From UTCFX2 sp963788145 (GTDB taxonomy: Bacteria; Chloroflexota; Anaerolineae; Anaerolineales; UBA4823): a DNA stretch of 64,000 nucleotides. Position 1 is the first letter of the stretch. The number at the start of each line of letters is the position of its first letter. Made by a program: the position numbers and the translations under genes. The DNA is taken from the NCBI GenBank assembly GCA_963788145.1, contig CAWBFQ010000003.1, positions 1,116,001 through 1,180,000 on the forward strand. The letters run 5' to 3'. The notes under the pieces are model-generated. The model saw only the letters and a list, made by a program, of their open reading frames with translations, had not been told where the DNA came from and did no database searches. Positions 28,368 to 37,069 of the stretch are shown one piece after another.

Positions 28368-28730
28368 ATGAAAGAGATGAATGCACAGGTTTTGACGTAT
28401 TTCAATGGCTTTTCGGGGATCGCGCTTGAAAGGCTTCATATCATCCGGAATTTAGTATTTGAGCTGCTGCCGGAGGCGGAAGAGACGATCAAATATGGCA
28501 TCCCTACCTTTCTATATCACGGCAACCTGGTGCATTATGGCGCCTATAAAAATCATATCGGCTTCTATCCAATCCCTTCTGGCATCACTGCTTTTAAGGA
28601 TGATTTGAGCCGCTATAAACAAGGTAAGGGTTCGATTCAATTCCCTTTGGATGAAGCCCTGCCGCTCGAATTAATCCGAAAGATCGTCTTGTTCAGGATC
28701 GAAGAGAACAAGCATTCAAGGAAAAGATGA
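28368..28730 (+). CDS. DUF1801 (YdhG-like) family protein
   Basis: About 120 residues with the family pattern TIKYGIPTFLYHGNLVHYGAYKNHIGFYP and the C-terminal GKGSIQFPLDEALPLELIRKIV. ATG 28368 gives the usual family length; an earlier ATG at 28317 is possible. Iron-chaperone/frataxin-like roles have been proposed for relatives, but nothing is established here. Confidence 0.8.
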   Translation: MKEMNAQVLTYFNGFSGIALERLHIIRNLVFELLPEAEETIKYGIPTFLYHGNLVHYGAYKNHIGFYPIPSGITAFKDDLSRYKQGKGSIQFPLDEALPLELIRKIVLFRIEENKHSRKR

Positions 28731-28796
28731 GGCGCGGGCGGGTGAGGCTGCTGCGGGCATGGGCGCGCTTCACCCCAACCACGCTAAGGATTTCAG

Positions 28797-29456
28797 ATGA
28801 CACTTTCTCAACCCGAAGGATTTCTGGCCCTCCCGCCCGGCGGCAAGGGAGCGGGCGTCCTGGTCCTGCATGCCTGGTGGGGTTTGAACGACGCCATCAA
28901 GGCTTTCTGCGCGCGGCTGGCCGGAGCTGGTTTCGTGGCCTTTGCCCCAGACCTGTATCACGGCCAGGTCGCAGACACCATCCCCGGGGCGGAAGCGCTC
29001 CGAGATGCGCTTGACGCCGCCTACCTGCAAGCCAAAGCCGAAATCCGGGCGGCCGTCGCTTTTCTGAACGAGCAGACCGGAAACAGCGCTCGCGGTTTGG
29101 CAGTGATCGGCTTCTCGCTGGGCGTCTATTTTGCGCTGGACCTGGCCGCCGCCGATCCGGAGCACATCCGTCGCGTGGTCATCTTTTACGGCAGCGGGGA
29201 AGACGACTACAGCCGCTCAAGAGCGGCCTACCTGGGTCACTTCGCCGAGCAGGATGAGTTTGAGCCGGGATCGAATGTCGATAACCTGGCAGAATCGCTC
29301 CGCCGCGCCGGCCGCCCGGTCACTTTCTATCATTACAGCGGCGCGGGTCACTGGTTCTTTGAGCCTGACCGGATCGATGCCTTCAATAGCGAGGCCGCCG
29401 ACCTGGCCTGGGAGCGAACCCTGGCTTTCTTGCAGGAACCCTTGCAGACCGGCTGA
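28797..29456 (+). CDS. dienelactone-hydrolase family protein
   Basis: Soluble alpha/beta hydrolase of 219 residues. Nucleophile elbow VIGFSLGVYFAL has Ser instead of the Cys of true dienelactone hydrolases; Asp lies in the EQDEFEPG region and His in SGAGHWFF. Substrate unknown. Followed by the cation-transporter-like gene after 32 nt. Confidence 0.8.
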   Translation: MTLSQPEGFLALPPGGKGAGVLVLHAWWGLNDAIKAFCARLAGAGFVAFAPDLYHGQVADTIPGAEALRDALDAAYLQAKAEIRAAVAFLNEQTGNSARGLAVIGFSLGVYFALDLAAADPEHIRRVVIFYGSGEDDYSRSRAAYLGHFAEQDEFEPGSNVDNLAESLRRAGRPVTFYHYSGAGHWFFEPDRIDAFNSEAADLAWERTLAFLQEPLQTG

Positions 29457-29488
29457 TTCTGGAGAATACTTACCCTGAGGAAACATCT

Positions 29489-30142
29489 ATGCCATCCCTT
29501 TCTCAAACCTCGATCCAAAAATATTGGCGCTATGCTGTCGGGCTGGCCCTTTTCACGATTTTCTATAACCTGGCCGAAGGTCTGATCTCGATCTACTTCG
29601 GCGCTCAAGATGAGACCCTGACCCTGTTCGGTTTCGGGATCAACTCGTTCATCGAGGTCATCTCCGGGTTGGGTATTCTGGTGATGGTGTTTCGCATCCG
29701 TCAAAATCCGGAGACGCCCCGCTCAAGGTTTGAGCAAACCGCGCTGCGGGTTACGGGCGCATCTTTCTACCTGCTCGCGGCAGGACTTGGCGCGACGGCC
29801 ATCTATAATCTCTTCACTGCCCATAAACCCACCACGACTACGCCCGGTCTGATCATTGCAATCATCTCCATCGCGGTCATGGGGTTCCTGGTGTGGGGCA
29901 AGCGGAAAGTGGGGCGCGCCCTCGACTCATCGCCCATCCTGGCGGATGCGAACTGCACCATGGTCTGTATTTATATGTCCCTGGTTTTGTTGGCCTCGAG
30001 CCTGATTTATCAATTCAGCGGGATTGGCTTTGTGGACAGCCTGGGCGCGCTGGGTTTGATCTACTTTTCCGTCAGCGAAGGGAAAGAAGCGTTTGAAAAA
30101 GCCGCCGGCATGGACGATTGCTGTGGGGTTGCGGAGGATTAG
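29489..30142 (+). CDS. cation-efflux (CDF-like) transmembrane protein
   Basis: 217 residues, five to six helices. NLAEGLISIYFGAQDETLTLFGFGINSFIEVISG resembles the helix 1-2 region of cation diffusion facilitators, and ILADANCTMVCIYMS resembles helix 5. The C-terminal metal-binding domain of CDF proteins is absent and ends instead in DDCCGVAED. Metal specificity unknown. Confidence 0.65.
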   Translation: MPSLSQTSIQKYWRYAVGLALFTIFYNLAEGLISIYFGAQDETLTLFGFGINSFIEVISGLGILVMVFRIRQNPETPRSRFEQTALRVTGASFYLLAAGLGATAIYNLFTAHKPTTTTPGLIIAIISIAVMGFLVWGKRKVGRALDSSPILADANCTMVCIYMSLVLLASSLIYQFSGIGFVDSLGALGLIYFSVSEGKEAFEKAAGMDDCCGVAED

Positions 30143-30186
30143 ACCGCCCTTTGCAAAGTCCATCCACGACGAACCAGGAGGCAAGC

Positions 30187-30688
30187 ATGTATTCGATACG
30201 GGAAGACATGGAGGAGTTCCGGGGACAACTCAGGAAAGGATCGATCCAGAAGGCGTACAGAGCGCTGCTCGCTACCATGTTGGGTCTGCGAACGCATTTC
30301 AAGAACAGCTACCCGGGTTCCGCCGTATCCGGTCTCTATCAAGGAGACATGGATATGACCTACTTTGCCCTCTTTCCGCCCGCGCTCAAGCGTCGCAAGC
30401 TTGAAAATCGCGATTGTCTTCAATTACGACGCATTCCGGTTCGAAGCCTGGCTGGCGGGAGGCAACCGGGCGGTTCAGCGCCACTACTGGCAGCTGTTCA
30501 GGGACAGCCAATGGCCCGAGTACCGGGTTGTCACACCCGCACCAGGGATTGACTCCATCGTTGAGTGCGACCTGGCCAAGGATTTCGACCTCAGCGATCC
30601 TGAAGCCTTGACTACCAGCATCGAAACAGGCACGGCCGCGTTCATCGACGACATGGAGCGATTCCTTGCTGAACACGAACCCTTGTGA
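30187..30688 (+). CDS. conserved hypothetical protein, frameshifted
   Basis: ATG 30187 has AGGAGG close upstream. About 165 residues across two frames: the first ends near PALKRRKL, and the second resumes LKIAIVFNYDAFRFEAWLAG after a shift near 30395. Soluble, with no motif I can name. It resembles small hypothetical proteins found near other accessory genes. Confidence 0.55.
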
Positions 30689-30708
30689 AGCGCCCGATCC
30701 GCATGGCT

Positions 30709-30760
30709 ATGCGCTGCCCTGATACGCGCGGCGAGGCTTGCGCCGCTGGTTGGGATATCG
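30709..30760 (+). repeat. intergenic repeat shared with 33827-33878
   Basis: Begins ATGCGCTGCCCTGA, has a GC-rich hairpin GCGGC...GCCGC and ends GGTTGGGATATC. The copy at 33827 keeps the same start and end. It belongs with the family that ends in a -10-like box. Confidence 0.55.
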
Positions 30761-30884
30761 CAGTAAGAGTATGGATGGTATTGAAAGCGCCATCAAACAG
30801 GCGAATTTAGCCGCAGGCATTACCGATGTTACAGTTATTGGCGCCGCCAGGATGATAAGACAATGTAGCAAGGCAGGTTTGCAG

Positions 30885-31694
30885 ATGGACTCCGCATTTC
30901 CAACCTCTGTACCAGAATTAAATAGCGTGCTGCAAGAATTCTTGACAAGCGTTCAGGAAATTTTGGGAAGTAATTTTGTGTCTGCTTTTCTGCAAGGTTC
31001 TTTTGCGCTTGGCGGTTGGGATCATGATAGCGATGTGGATTTTACGGTTGTCATTAAGGATGAAGTGTCCAGCGCAGAATTGTCAGCATTGGGACAAATG
31101 CACGCTAAAATCTTCCGTCTTAAATCCGAATGGGCTAAACACCTTGATGGCTCGTATTTCCCAAGAAAGATATTGAAAAGCGGCGATCCCGCAAAAACCA
31201 AACTCTTATACCTCGATAATGCCCATGATCAGTTAATCCTGTCAGACCATGACAATACTTTAGTTGTGCGCTGGGTGGTGCGCGAATACGGAATTACTTT
31301 AGCCGGAATCGACCCTAAAGAATTGATCGACCCGGTATCTTCTGACAGCCTGCGGCAAGAAATATTCTCCACAATGCAAGAATGGGCAGACGAGATTATT
31401 TCAGGTCAATGGAAAATGAAAAACAAATGGGCGCAGCCCTATGCGGTGATAAGTTACTGCCGCATGCTGCACTCGCTTCACACTGGCAGAATTGGGTCAA
31501 AATTATCTGGAGCGCAATGGGCAAAAGAAACATTGGATCGTCGCTGGACCGATCTTATTCAGCGGGCATGGGATGAGCGCCCAAATCCATCTTGGAAAGT
31601 GCGCCAACCTGTGGAGCCGGGCGAGGCGCAGAATACGATAGAGTTCATTCGTTTTGCGCTTGAATCAGGTCAATCGCATGGGATTGGCAAGTGA
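30885..31694 (+). CDS. aminoglycoside-type nucleotidyltransferase (AadA-like)
   Basis: About 269 residues. N-terminal nucleotidyltransferase motif LQGSFALGGWDHDSDVDFTVV with the GS...DxD pattern, then a helical domain like the C-terminal half of streptomycin/spectinomycin adenylyltransferases. The ATG at 30885 places this motif at the usual distance; an in-frame ATG at 30771 would add 38 residues. Resistance is not proven; many relatives have other substrates. Confidence 0.7.
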   Translation: MDSAFPTSVPELNSVLQEFLTSVQEILGSNFVSAFLQGSFALGGWDHDSDVDFTVVIKDEVSSAELSALGQMHAKIFRLKSEWAKHLDGSYFPRKILKSGDPAKTKLLYLDNAHDQLILSDHDNTLVVRWVVREYGITLAGIDPKELIDPVSSDSLRQEIFSTMQEWADEIISGQWKMKNKWAQPYAVISYCRMLHSLHTGRIGSKLSGAQWAKETLDRRWTDLIQRAWDERPNPSWKVRQPVEPGEAQNTIEFIRFALESGQSHGIGK

Positions 31695-31775
31695 TGAACA
31701 AGTATGGGTTTTCTATTGACTCGGGTCTTCGATTTTGCTATGATGGATTCAGGATGGCTAGAAAAGGAGTCTGAA

Positions 31776-32093
31776 ATGTCATGGTGTTCGATTTGCAATA
31801 CTCATCATCCTATTTTTGATCCTTGTCCCTCCATATCAAAGCCGAAGTTCGAGCCTTTGATCGACTTCACGCCGAAGTTCGAGCCTTTGATCGACTTCAA
31901 GCCGAAGTTCGAGCCTTTGATCGACTTCACGCCGAAGTTCGAGCCTCTGATCGACTTCACGCCGAAGCCGGTAAAATTTTATAATTGCGGAGAACTTGGT
32001 TGCCCCGGGCATCCAGAAGGTTTTGGTGGACGATGTCCACCTACACCAGGTCCAGGATGCCGATTAGGCCCAATAGGTGGGCCAACCTGGTAG
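31776..32093 (+). CDS. small Cys/Pro-rich protein with four 10-residue repeats
   Basis: ATG 31776 has GGAG 6 nt upstream. 105 residues: an N-terminal CSICNTHHPIFDPC metal-site-like segment, four exact or near-exact PKFEPLIDF(T/K) repeats, and a C-terminal Cys/Gly/Pro-rich tail (CGELGCPGHPEGFGGRC). It looks like a zinc-knuckle-flanked low-complexity linker. No homologue comes to mind. Confidence 0.55.
   Translation: MSWCSICNTHHPIFDPCPSISKPKFEPLIDFTPKFEPLIDFKPKFEPLIDFTPKFEPLIDFTPKPVKFYNCGELGCPGHPEGFGGRCPPTPGPGCRLGPIGGPTW
31841..31960 (+). repeat. 4 x 30-bp tandem repeat inside the coding region
   Basis: Units start at 31841, 31871, 31901 and 31931 (GCCGAAGTTCGAGCC...), in frame, differing by one or two bases. 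Such near-identity points to recent expansion by slippage or recombination. Confidence 0.9.
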
Positions 32094-32196
32094 AAAGACA
32101 AGAATCCGGGATCCAGTTGAGGAAACCGGATTTTTCTGTTAATGAATATCATCAAATTTTAGCCCGCTTTTGACAAATTTTTATCAGAGGAAATCC

Positions 32197-32691
32197 ATGA
32201 AACCCTTTCAAATGATTACACCCTGTTTGTGGTTTGACACTCAAGCAGAAGAGGCAGCTAATTTCTACATTTCAATTTTTGAGAATTCAAAAATTGTTCG
32301 CACGCTTCGATATGGCGAAGCTGGATATGAAATCCATGGCAAACCAGCCGGCAGCGTTCTTACGGTCGAATTTGAACTCAACGGTCAACGGTTCACAACA
32401 TTGAATGGCGGGCCGCAATTCAAGTTCAATGAATCAATTTCCTTCGAGGTGACTTGTGAGACGCAGGACGAAATAGATTACTTTTGGAACAAACTGGGCG
32501 AGGGTGGTGAATTCGGCCCGTGCGGATGGCTCAAGGATAAATATGGCTTATTCTGGCAGATCACACCCGCCGCGCTTGCAGAAATGCTCAGCGACCCGGA
32601 TGAAAAGAAAACCCAACGAGTAATGAATTCTTTCTTGCAGATGGAGAAACTGGACATTGCTGCGATCAAGAAAGCTTATACAGAAGAATGA
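32197..32691 (+). CDS. VOC-superfamily PhnB/3-demethylubiquinone-methyltransferase-like protein
   Basis: 164 residues: ITPCLWFDTQAEEAANFYISIF start, LNGGPQF, and CGWLKDKYGLFWQITP are the hallmarks of the PhnB-like glyoxalase fold. ATG 32197 follows AGAGGA. Function of such proteins is unclear. A relative lies at 54175. Confidence 0.85.
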   Translation: MKPFQMITPCLWFDTQAEEAANFYISIFENSKIVRTLRYGEAGYEIHGKPAGSVLTVEFELNGQRFTTLNGGPQFKFNESISFEVTCETQDEIDYFWNKLGEGGEFGPCGWLKDKYGLFWQITPAALAEMLSDPDEKKTQRVMNSFLQMEKLDIAAIKKAYTEE

Positions 32692-32822
32692 TTTTGCTGG
32701 CGGGCTGAGGCCGCCTGCAGGCGGACCCTGCGACAGGCTCGAGTTGCTCAACCCAATCATTAAATCAAGACGCATTCAAGCCAAGGTGCTCATACAGTAA
32801 CCGCAGAATAAGGAGGCAAATT

Positions 32823-33164
32823 ATGTACGACTGGAAGTCTTATACATTCGACCCGCGCCAATTCGCAGCGCAGCCTGGAGGCGTGTATCCGCACGAGACC
32901 TACCTGACCCCTGGCGCTTTCTTCGTGTATTACGGTCCGAGTGACAAGAATGGTTTGCAACTGCCCCCGACGCTGATTAAGACAGCAGGTCCATTTAAAA
33001 TCCAACTGGGGAAAAACTATACCTGTGTGTTTCGCAAGCCTGACTTCGTGGACTTTAAAGAAGGGGCGCCAAATTTGTATTCAATCTATCCGGATAGAGC
33101 GACGATCTACGTTCGCAACGAAATGACCGTTGACGTCTTTCTGGGCGTGCGCATAGGTCCGTGA
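32823..33164 (+). CDS. unknown 113-residue protein
   Basis: AAGGAGG precedes ATG 32823. Soluble, aromatic-rich, beta-type composition without signal peptide; it has one Cys and no recognisable motif. An attC-like site follows 49 nt after its stop, so it may be a cassette gene. Confidence 0.5.
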   Translation: MYDWKSYTFDPRQFAAQPGGVYPHETYLTPGAFFVYYGPSDKNGLQLPPTLIKTAGPFKIQLGKNYTCVFRKPDFVDFKEGAPNLYSIYPDRATIYVRNEMTVDVFLGVRIGP

Positions 33165-33212
33165 ATACCATCGCTGTGTGAATAGTGGACCTGCTTTCAT
33201 GCATGGCAAGCT

Positions 33213-33284
33213 GCCCAACGATTGCCTGCACTTGACCTCACCTTCGCTGCTCTTGAGTGGCGCAGGTGAAGCAGGCTGTTCGGC
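33213..33284 (+). other. attC-like recombination site (72 bp)
   Basis: R'' GCCCAAC (33213-33219), L'' CCTGCACTTGACC, L' GCGCAGGTGAAGCAGG and R' GTTCGGC (33278-33284). The inner arms pair with an unpaired base, as attC extrahelical bases do. R' deviates from GTTRRRY by one base. Confidence 0.55.
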
Positions 33285-33319
33285 TGCTTCACACATCAAC
33301 ATAAAAAGGATATTGCCTC

Positions 33320-33766
33320 TTGGATTGGACACGCTTATTTCCTAAAATCGATCAAGAATACACCGGGTCAAAAATTCCCTTTTACTTTTTGATATTGACT
33401 GCATCGGTTGACACCATTCGAAGCCTCATTCACATCTTTGCTCCAGATGGGGGTGCATACTCCATTGCCGGAATTGCCGTCAACGTACAAGGCGGAACAA
33501 ATATTATTGCCCTATTCGCCCAATGGGGAGCGATTCAATTATTGCTTGCACTGATTTATTGGCTTGTAATTTTCCGCTACAGATTTCTTGTTCCAGCCAT
33601 GCTGGCAGTGGTAGCTTTGGAACAAGTTTTTAGAATGGGCGCAGGGAACATAAAACCATTCGAAGTAGTTAGCGCACCACCGGGAGCAATTGGCAGTCAG
33701 ATTCTCCTTCCATTCGCCCTCATTGCGTTGATTTGGTCTCTGCTTCGCAGCAAGGAACAAGTGTGA
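33320..33766 (+). CDS. membrane protein of unknown function
   Basis: TTG start at 33320 with AAAAGGA about 10 nt upstream, 42 nt after the attC-like core, a cassette-like distance. 148 residues with four hydrophobic segments. No motif recognised. A recombination site after it was not found. Confidence 0.5.
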   Translation: MDWTRLFPKIDQEYTGSKIPFYFLILTASVDTIRSLIHIFAPDGGAYSIAGIAVNVQGGTNIIALFAQWGAIQLLLALIYWLVIFRYRFLVPAMLAVVALEQVFRMGAGNIKPFEVVSAPPGAIGSQILLPFALIALIWSLLRSKEQV

Positions 33767-33826
33767 TCATCATCGGCGTGGTCTTTCCAAAACCGACGCC
33801 CATTCAAATGGGTCAAATTCGCCAAA

Positions 33827-33878
33827 ATGCGCTGCCCTGACACGTGCGCCTGGCTTGCCCGCCGGTTGGGATATCATT
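33827..33878 (+). repeat. intergenic repeat, copy of 30709-30760
   Basis: Same ATGCGCTGCCCTGA start and GGTTGGGATATC end with a variable GC-rich middle. Confidence 0.55.
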
Positions 33879-33924
33879 GGAGCATCAGGTTCAGCCGCCG
33901 GTCGGTGGTGGATGGGGAGGCAGG

Positions 33925-34024
33925 GTGTGATGACCAGGAAGAGTTGCTGCATAATTGTCCAAATTGGGGAAGATATACTGCATATTTGCAGTGTATCAGG
34001 AGTCTGTATAATTAATAGTTAGTT
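33925..34024 (+). promoter_or_regulatory. conserved leader with promoter at the head of the cassette array (attI-like candidate)
   Basis: TTTGCA (33985-33990), 16 bp, TATAAT (34007-34012), then the core GTTAGTT (34018-34024). Homologous to 15150-15245 up to the GTT. A hairpin ATACTGC...GCAGTGTAT covers the -35 region. It would drive the first cassette gene. Confidence 0.5.
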
Positions 34025-34045
34025 GGCAGAAAATTGAGAGAAAAG

Positions 34046-35200
34046 ATGGATCTATTACGGGAAATAATCAAAATCAGGAAGTCAAAAAATCATAAACCGG
34101 ATTTTAATCGTTTTTTGTCAGCAATAAAGAATCCGGAAAGCCAGCCAGTCACAATTGGAGATATTTTTGCGGATATTGCCACAACTGCACACTACTTCAA
34201 GACTTCATATTTCGATTTCAATCTTTTTAACGAAAATCCAAATTACCAACTTTCAGTGAGTGAATTCTCGAAAGCCTTAAAAACGATTCGAAATATGGTT
34301 CGTTTTTGTGTAGAAAATGGTTGGAATCATGCGTTTGGGTTCAGCAATATTCCCTTGCCAGGAATGCACAAATCCGTCAATAATTTAGCCAACCAAAGCA
34401 TCGATGATGGTGGGCGGTCATGGAAAAATCATAATGATGGCCCAATTCAAAATTGGGATGATTTTGAACAATATCCCTGGCCACAGGATTTGAGTGAAGC
34501 CAACCGCATGGTACGGCATATTGTAAACTTTATGCCAGATGAGATGAAAGCAATGGTTATTCCAGGGGGCATATTTGAGATCACAACTGACCTCATGGGA
34601 TTGGTTCCATTTAGTTATGCATTAGTCGATTCACCAGAATTGGTAGACGCAGTAATTTCGAAAACTTCGGAGTTGATTCGTCAAGTAATCGAAGAACTGA
34701 TGGAGATAGATGGAGTAGGGGGCATATTTATGGGTGATGATATGGGGTTTGCCAGTGGTACATTAGTATCGCCAAAAATCTTGCGAGAGAAGTTTTTTCC
34801 CCATCTCAAACAGTATGTAGAATTAACGCATTCAGCAGGGAAGATTTTTTGTCTCCATACCTGTGGCGATATCTATGCTGTGATGGATGACTTCATAGAG
34901 ATGGGAATTGATGCAAAACATAGTTTCGAAGATAAAATTATGCCAGTAGAGGCCGTACATGCCAAATGGGGTGAAAAAATCGCCTTAATCGGTGGAGTTG
35001 ACGTTGATCTCTTGACGACGGGACCCGAAGAGAAAATCAGGAAGCGAACGCGAGAAATATTGGATGCTTGTGCGAGCAAAGGTCGATATATTTTAGGAAC
35101 CGGAAATTCTGTTGCGGGCTATATTCCAATTCCACATTATATTGCGATGATAGAAGAAGCCAGGAAATGGAATTTGGAACATTTTGGGCGAGAATGGTAA
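34046..35200 (+). CDS. uroporphyrinogen-decarboxylase-family (MtaA/CmuA-like) protein, cassette gene 1
   Basis: About 384 residues, URO-D TIM-barrel fold with the zinc/cobamide-methyltransferase-type motif FCLHTCGDI and the end GGVDVDLLTTGPEEKIRKRTREIL, as in MtaA-like methyltransferases. A role in methyl transfer is inferred; a corrinoid partner is not in the window. ATG 34046 lies 28 nt after the cassette core, with GAGAG 5 nt upstream. AT-rich compared with neighbours, consistent with acquisition as a cassette. Confidence 0.75.
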   Translation: MDLLREIIKIRKSKNHKPDFNRFLSAIKNPESQPVTIGDIFADIATTAHYFKTSYFDFNLFNENPNYQLSVSEFSKALKTIRNMVRFCVENGWNHAFGFSNIPLPGMHKSVNNLANQSIDDGGRSWKNHNDGPIQNWDDFEQYPWPQDLSEANRMVRHIVNFMPDEMKAMVIPGGIFEITTDLMGLVPFSYALVDSPELVDAVISKTSELIRQVIEELMEIDGVGGIFMGDDMGFASGTLVSPKILREKFFPHLKQYVELTHSAGKIFCLHTCGDIYAVMDDFIEMGIDAKHSFEDKIMPVEAVHAKWGEKIALIGGVDVDLLTTGPEEKIRKRTREILDACASKGRYILGTGNSVAGYIPIPHYIAMIEEARKWNLEHFGREW

Positions 35201-35211
35201 TACAATCAAAT

Positions 35212-35341
35212 GCCAACTAACCCCGGCTGCACAAAGACCGGGCTTTCGCCCGGAGGGTACGTGGCGCGATGAGCCAAGTTCGGTTATGTTTCGCGACGCG
35301 TCAGGGGCAACCCCGCCCGGCTTGTGAGCAAACCGTTAGCC
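35212..35341 (+). other. attC site of cassette 1 (about 130 bp)
   Basis: R'' GCCAACTAAC (35212-35221) is the exact complement of the cassette's own start GTTAGTTGGC (34018-34027). L'' GCTGCACAAAGACCGGGC pairs with L' GCCCGGCTTGTGAGC, leaving unpaired G/A bases. R' is GTTAGCC (35335-35341). Confidence 0.8.
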
Positions 35342-35367
35342 CACACTACCACCAAGCGAGACGAACG

Positions 35368-36926
35368 ATGAATTCAGAAAGTCGCACTGTGCTTTCCGTG
35401 AGATACAGACTAGCTCTTGCCATACTGAGCACGATAGGCACTGTCACTATCCTGCTGTCTACGAGATACTACGGCGCAGGACTCTCACCCTGACTTCGTG
35501 GGATACATAGCAACTGCAAGACACATAGCAACTGGCACTGGCGCTGTCACGGGTGATGGCACTCCATTACTTGTTCAACCCCCGCTTTATCCAGCACTCT
35601 TGGCAACTATTGACTACGTTTTCGGGATAGACCCTCTTTCGTCAGCACACATCGTCAATGCTGTCCTGTTTGGCCTCATCGTTTACTTGTCGGGATTACT
35701 GTTTCTTGAGCACTTGAAGTCTTCTGCTGTTTTCGCGCTCCTTGGAACAGCATCTGTACTGGTTGCAGTTCCGCTAGTCCAAGTTTCGCTAATGGCGTGG
35801 AGTGAGCCTCTTTTCATTTGCTTTGTGCTTCTTTATCTCATTCTCTCCAAATCGTATCTGGCGAAGGCGGACACAACTTCGCTCTTGCTTCTATCATTGT
35901 CAGTAGCGTTGGCGTGCCTTACTCGATATATTGGAGTCATTTTCATTCTCACGGGCGTAGTCAGCGTTCTGCTTTTTCGTCGGGATAGTCCAAGAGTCAA
36001 GTTCAAGCATTTGTTCCTCTTTATATTGATCTCTGCTTTACCAATTGGTATATGGGTAATCCGAAACTACTTTCTCTCAGGCACTTTGTTTGGCCCACGT
36101 GCAGCATCCATTTACACCCTATCCCAGAATTCAACTTTTGCATTCAATACCTTTCTGTCTTGGTATATTCCTGGGAGAATTTCTGAACACCGCTCAATCC
36201 TAATGCTTCTGAGTGCTACAATCGGTTTCCTTGCAGGCTTAAGCATTAGGGGAAACTGGTCAAAGGTGAGAACTGTTTTATTGGAGATAGGCCCGTTGCT
36301 ATTGTTCATCATCGCTTATGTGGGGTTCTTGTTGGTTTCTTCAACAACCACCAATTACGACCAAATCGGGAATAGACTGTTGTCCCCTGTTTTTGTGTCC
36401 ATAACTCTATTACTTCTGCTTTCTGCTTCCAAGATACTAACGTCACTTACAGAACAGCGGTTGTCCCAGAAACGTGCAAATATCTTGCTGGCGGTCGCTA
36501 TCGCTCTGTGGTTGGTATGCCCAGCCAGAGCAACAATGTCTTCAATCACAAATGCAATGAGCCAAGGTCAGGGATACAGCGGCAAATCTTGGAGAAATAG
36601 TCAAACAATCGAATACCTTCTACAGAATTCGAACGCTAGAATCCGAGTGCGAGATTTACACAAACGCCCCAGACGCTCTTTATATCTTAGCGAACCGTAC
36701 AGCCAAAATGAGTCCGATAAGGACAATGTACAACTCTCCCGAGATAGTCAATGACATTTCCAGTCTCAGGGGTTCTTGGCCAGGAGAAAGCAACTCGTGT
36801 CTTGTCTGGTTCGACAAGATTGGCAGAAATTATCTGTTTACGATTGATGAATTACGAACCGTTGCCAATGTGCAGCAAATCATTCGCCTTGAAGATGGTG
36901 CCGTGTACTTTGTTACGGGAAAATAG
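35368..36926 (+). CDS. polytopic ArnT/PMT-like glycosyltransferase, cassette gene 2, two frameshifts
   Basis: About 518 residues with ten or more hydrophobic helices. The early extracytoplasmic loop SPDFVGYIATARHIATG followed by PPLYPALLATIDY is the GT39/GT83-type (ArnT, dolichyl-phosphate mannosyltransferase) pattern with an acidic residue after helix 1. The frame shifts at about 35491 (one extra T before GACTTC) and about 36655, and ends GAVYFVTGK at 36926. The start lies 33 nt after the core GTTAGCC. Family enzymes transfer sugars from polyprenyl phosphate; the acceptor is unknown. Confidence 0.65.
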
Positions 36927-36945
36927 GGCATTCAAGTCATCGTGC

Positions 36946-37016
36946 GGGCTAACAACGGGTTGCAGCCGACGTTGCTCCACTACGCTCCGCAACGCGGCTG
37001 AACCCGAGCGTTGGGT
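36946..37016 (+). other. attC site of cassette 2 (71 bp)
   Basis: Textbook layout: R'' GGGCTAAC, complementary to the previous core GTTAGCCC; L'' TTGCAGCCGACGTTGC; L' GCAACGCGGCTGAACC with two extrahelical bases; R' GTTGGGT at 37010-37016. Confidence 0.85.
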
Positions 37017-37069
37017 GGCTGTAATCATTGCCAAGTTGATTTAACGAATCAATCTACAAGGTGAAAAAA

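Noticed and set aside
28630..28655. GGGTTCGATTCAA resembling a tRNA T-arm
   Set aside because: It lies inside a well-supported coding region and no acceptor or anticodon arms can be drawn. No tRNA or rRNA was recognised in the window.
31841..31960. Possible CRISPR or intergenic satellite
   Set aside because: The 30-bp units are contiguous, in frame and inside a gene with a good ribosome site.
33767..34045. An integrase gene upstream of the cassette array
   Set aside because: No open frame with tyrosine-recombinase residues is present on either strand there or near 15 kb.
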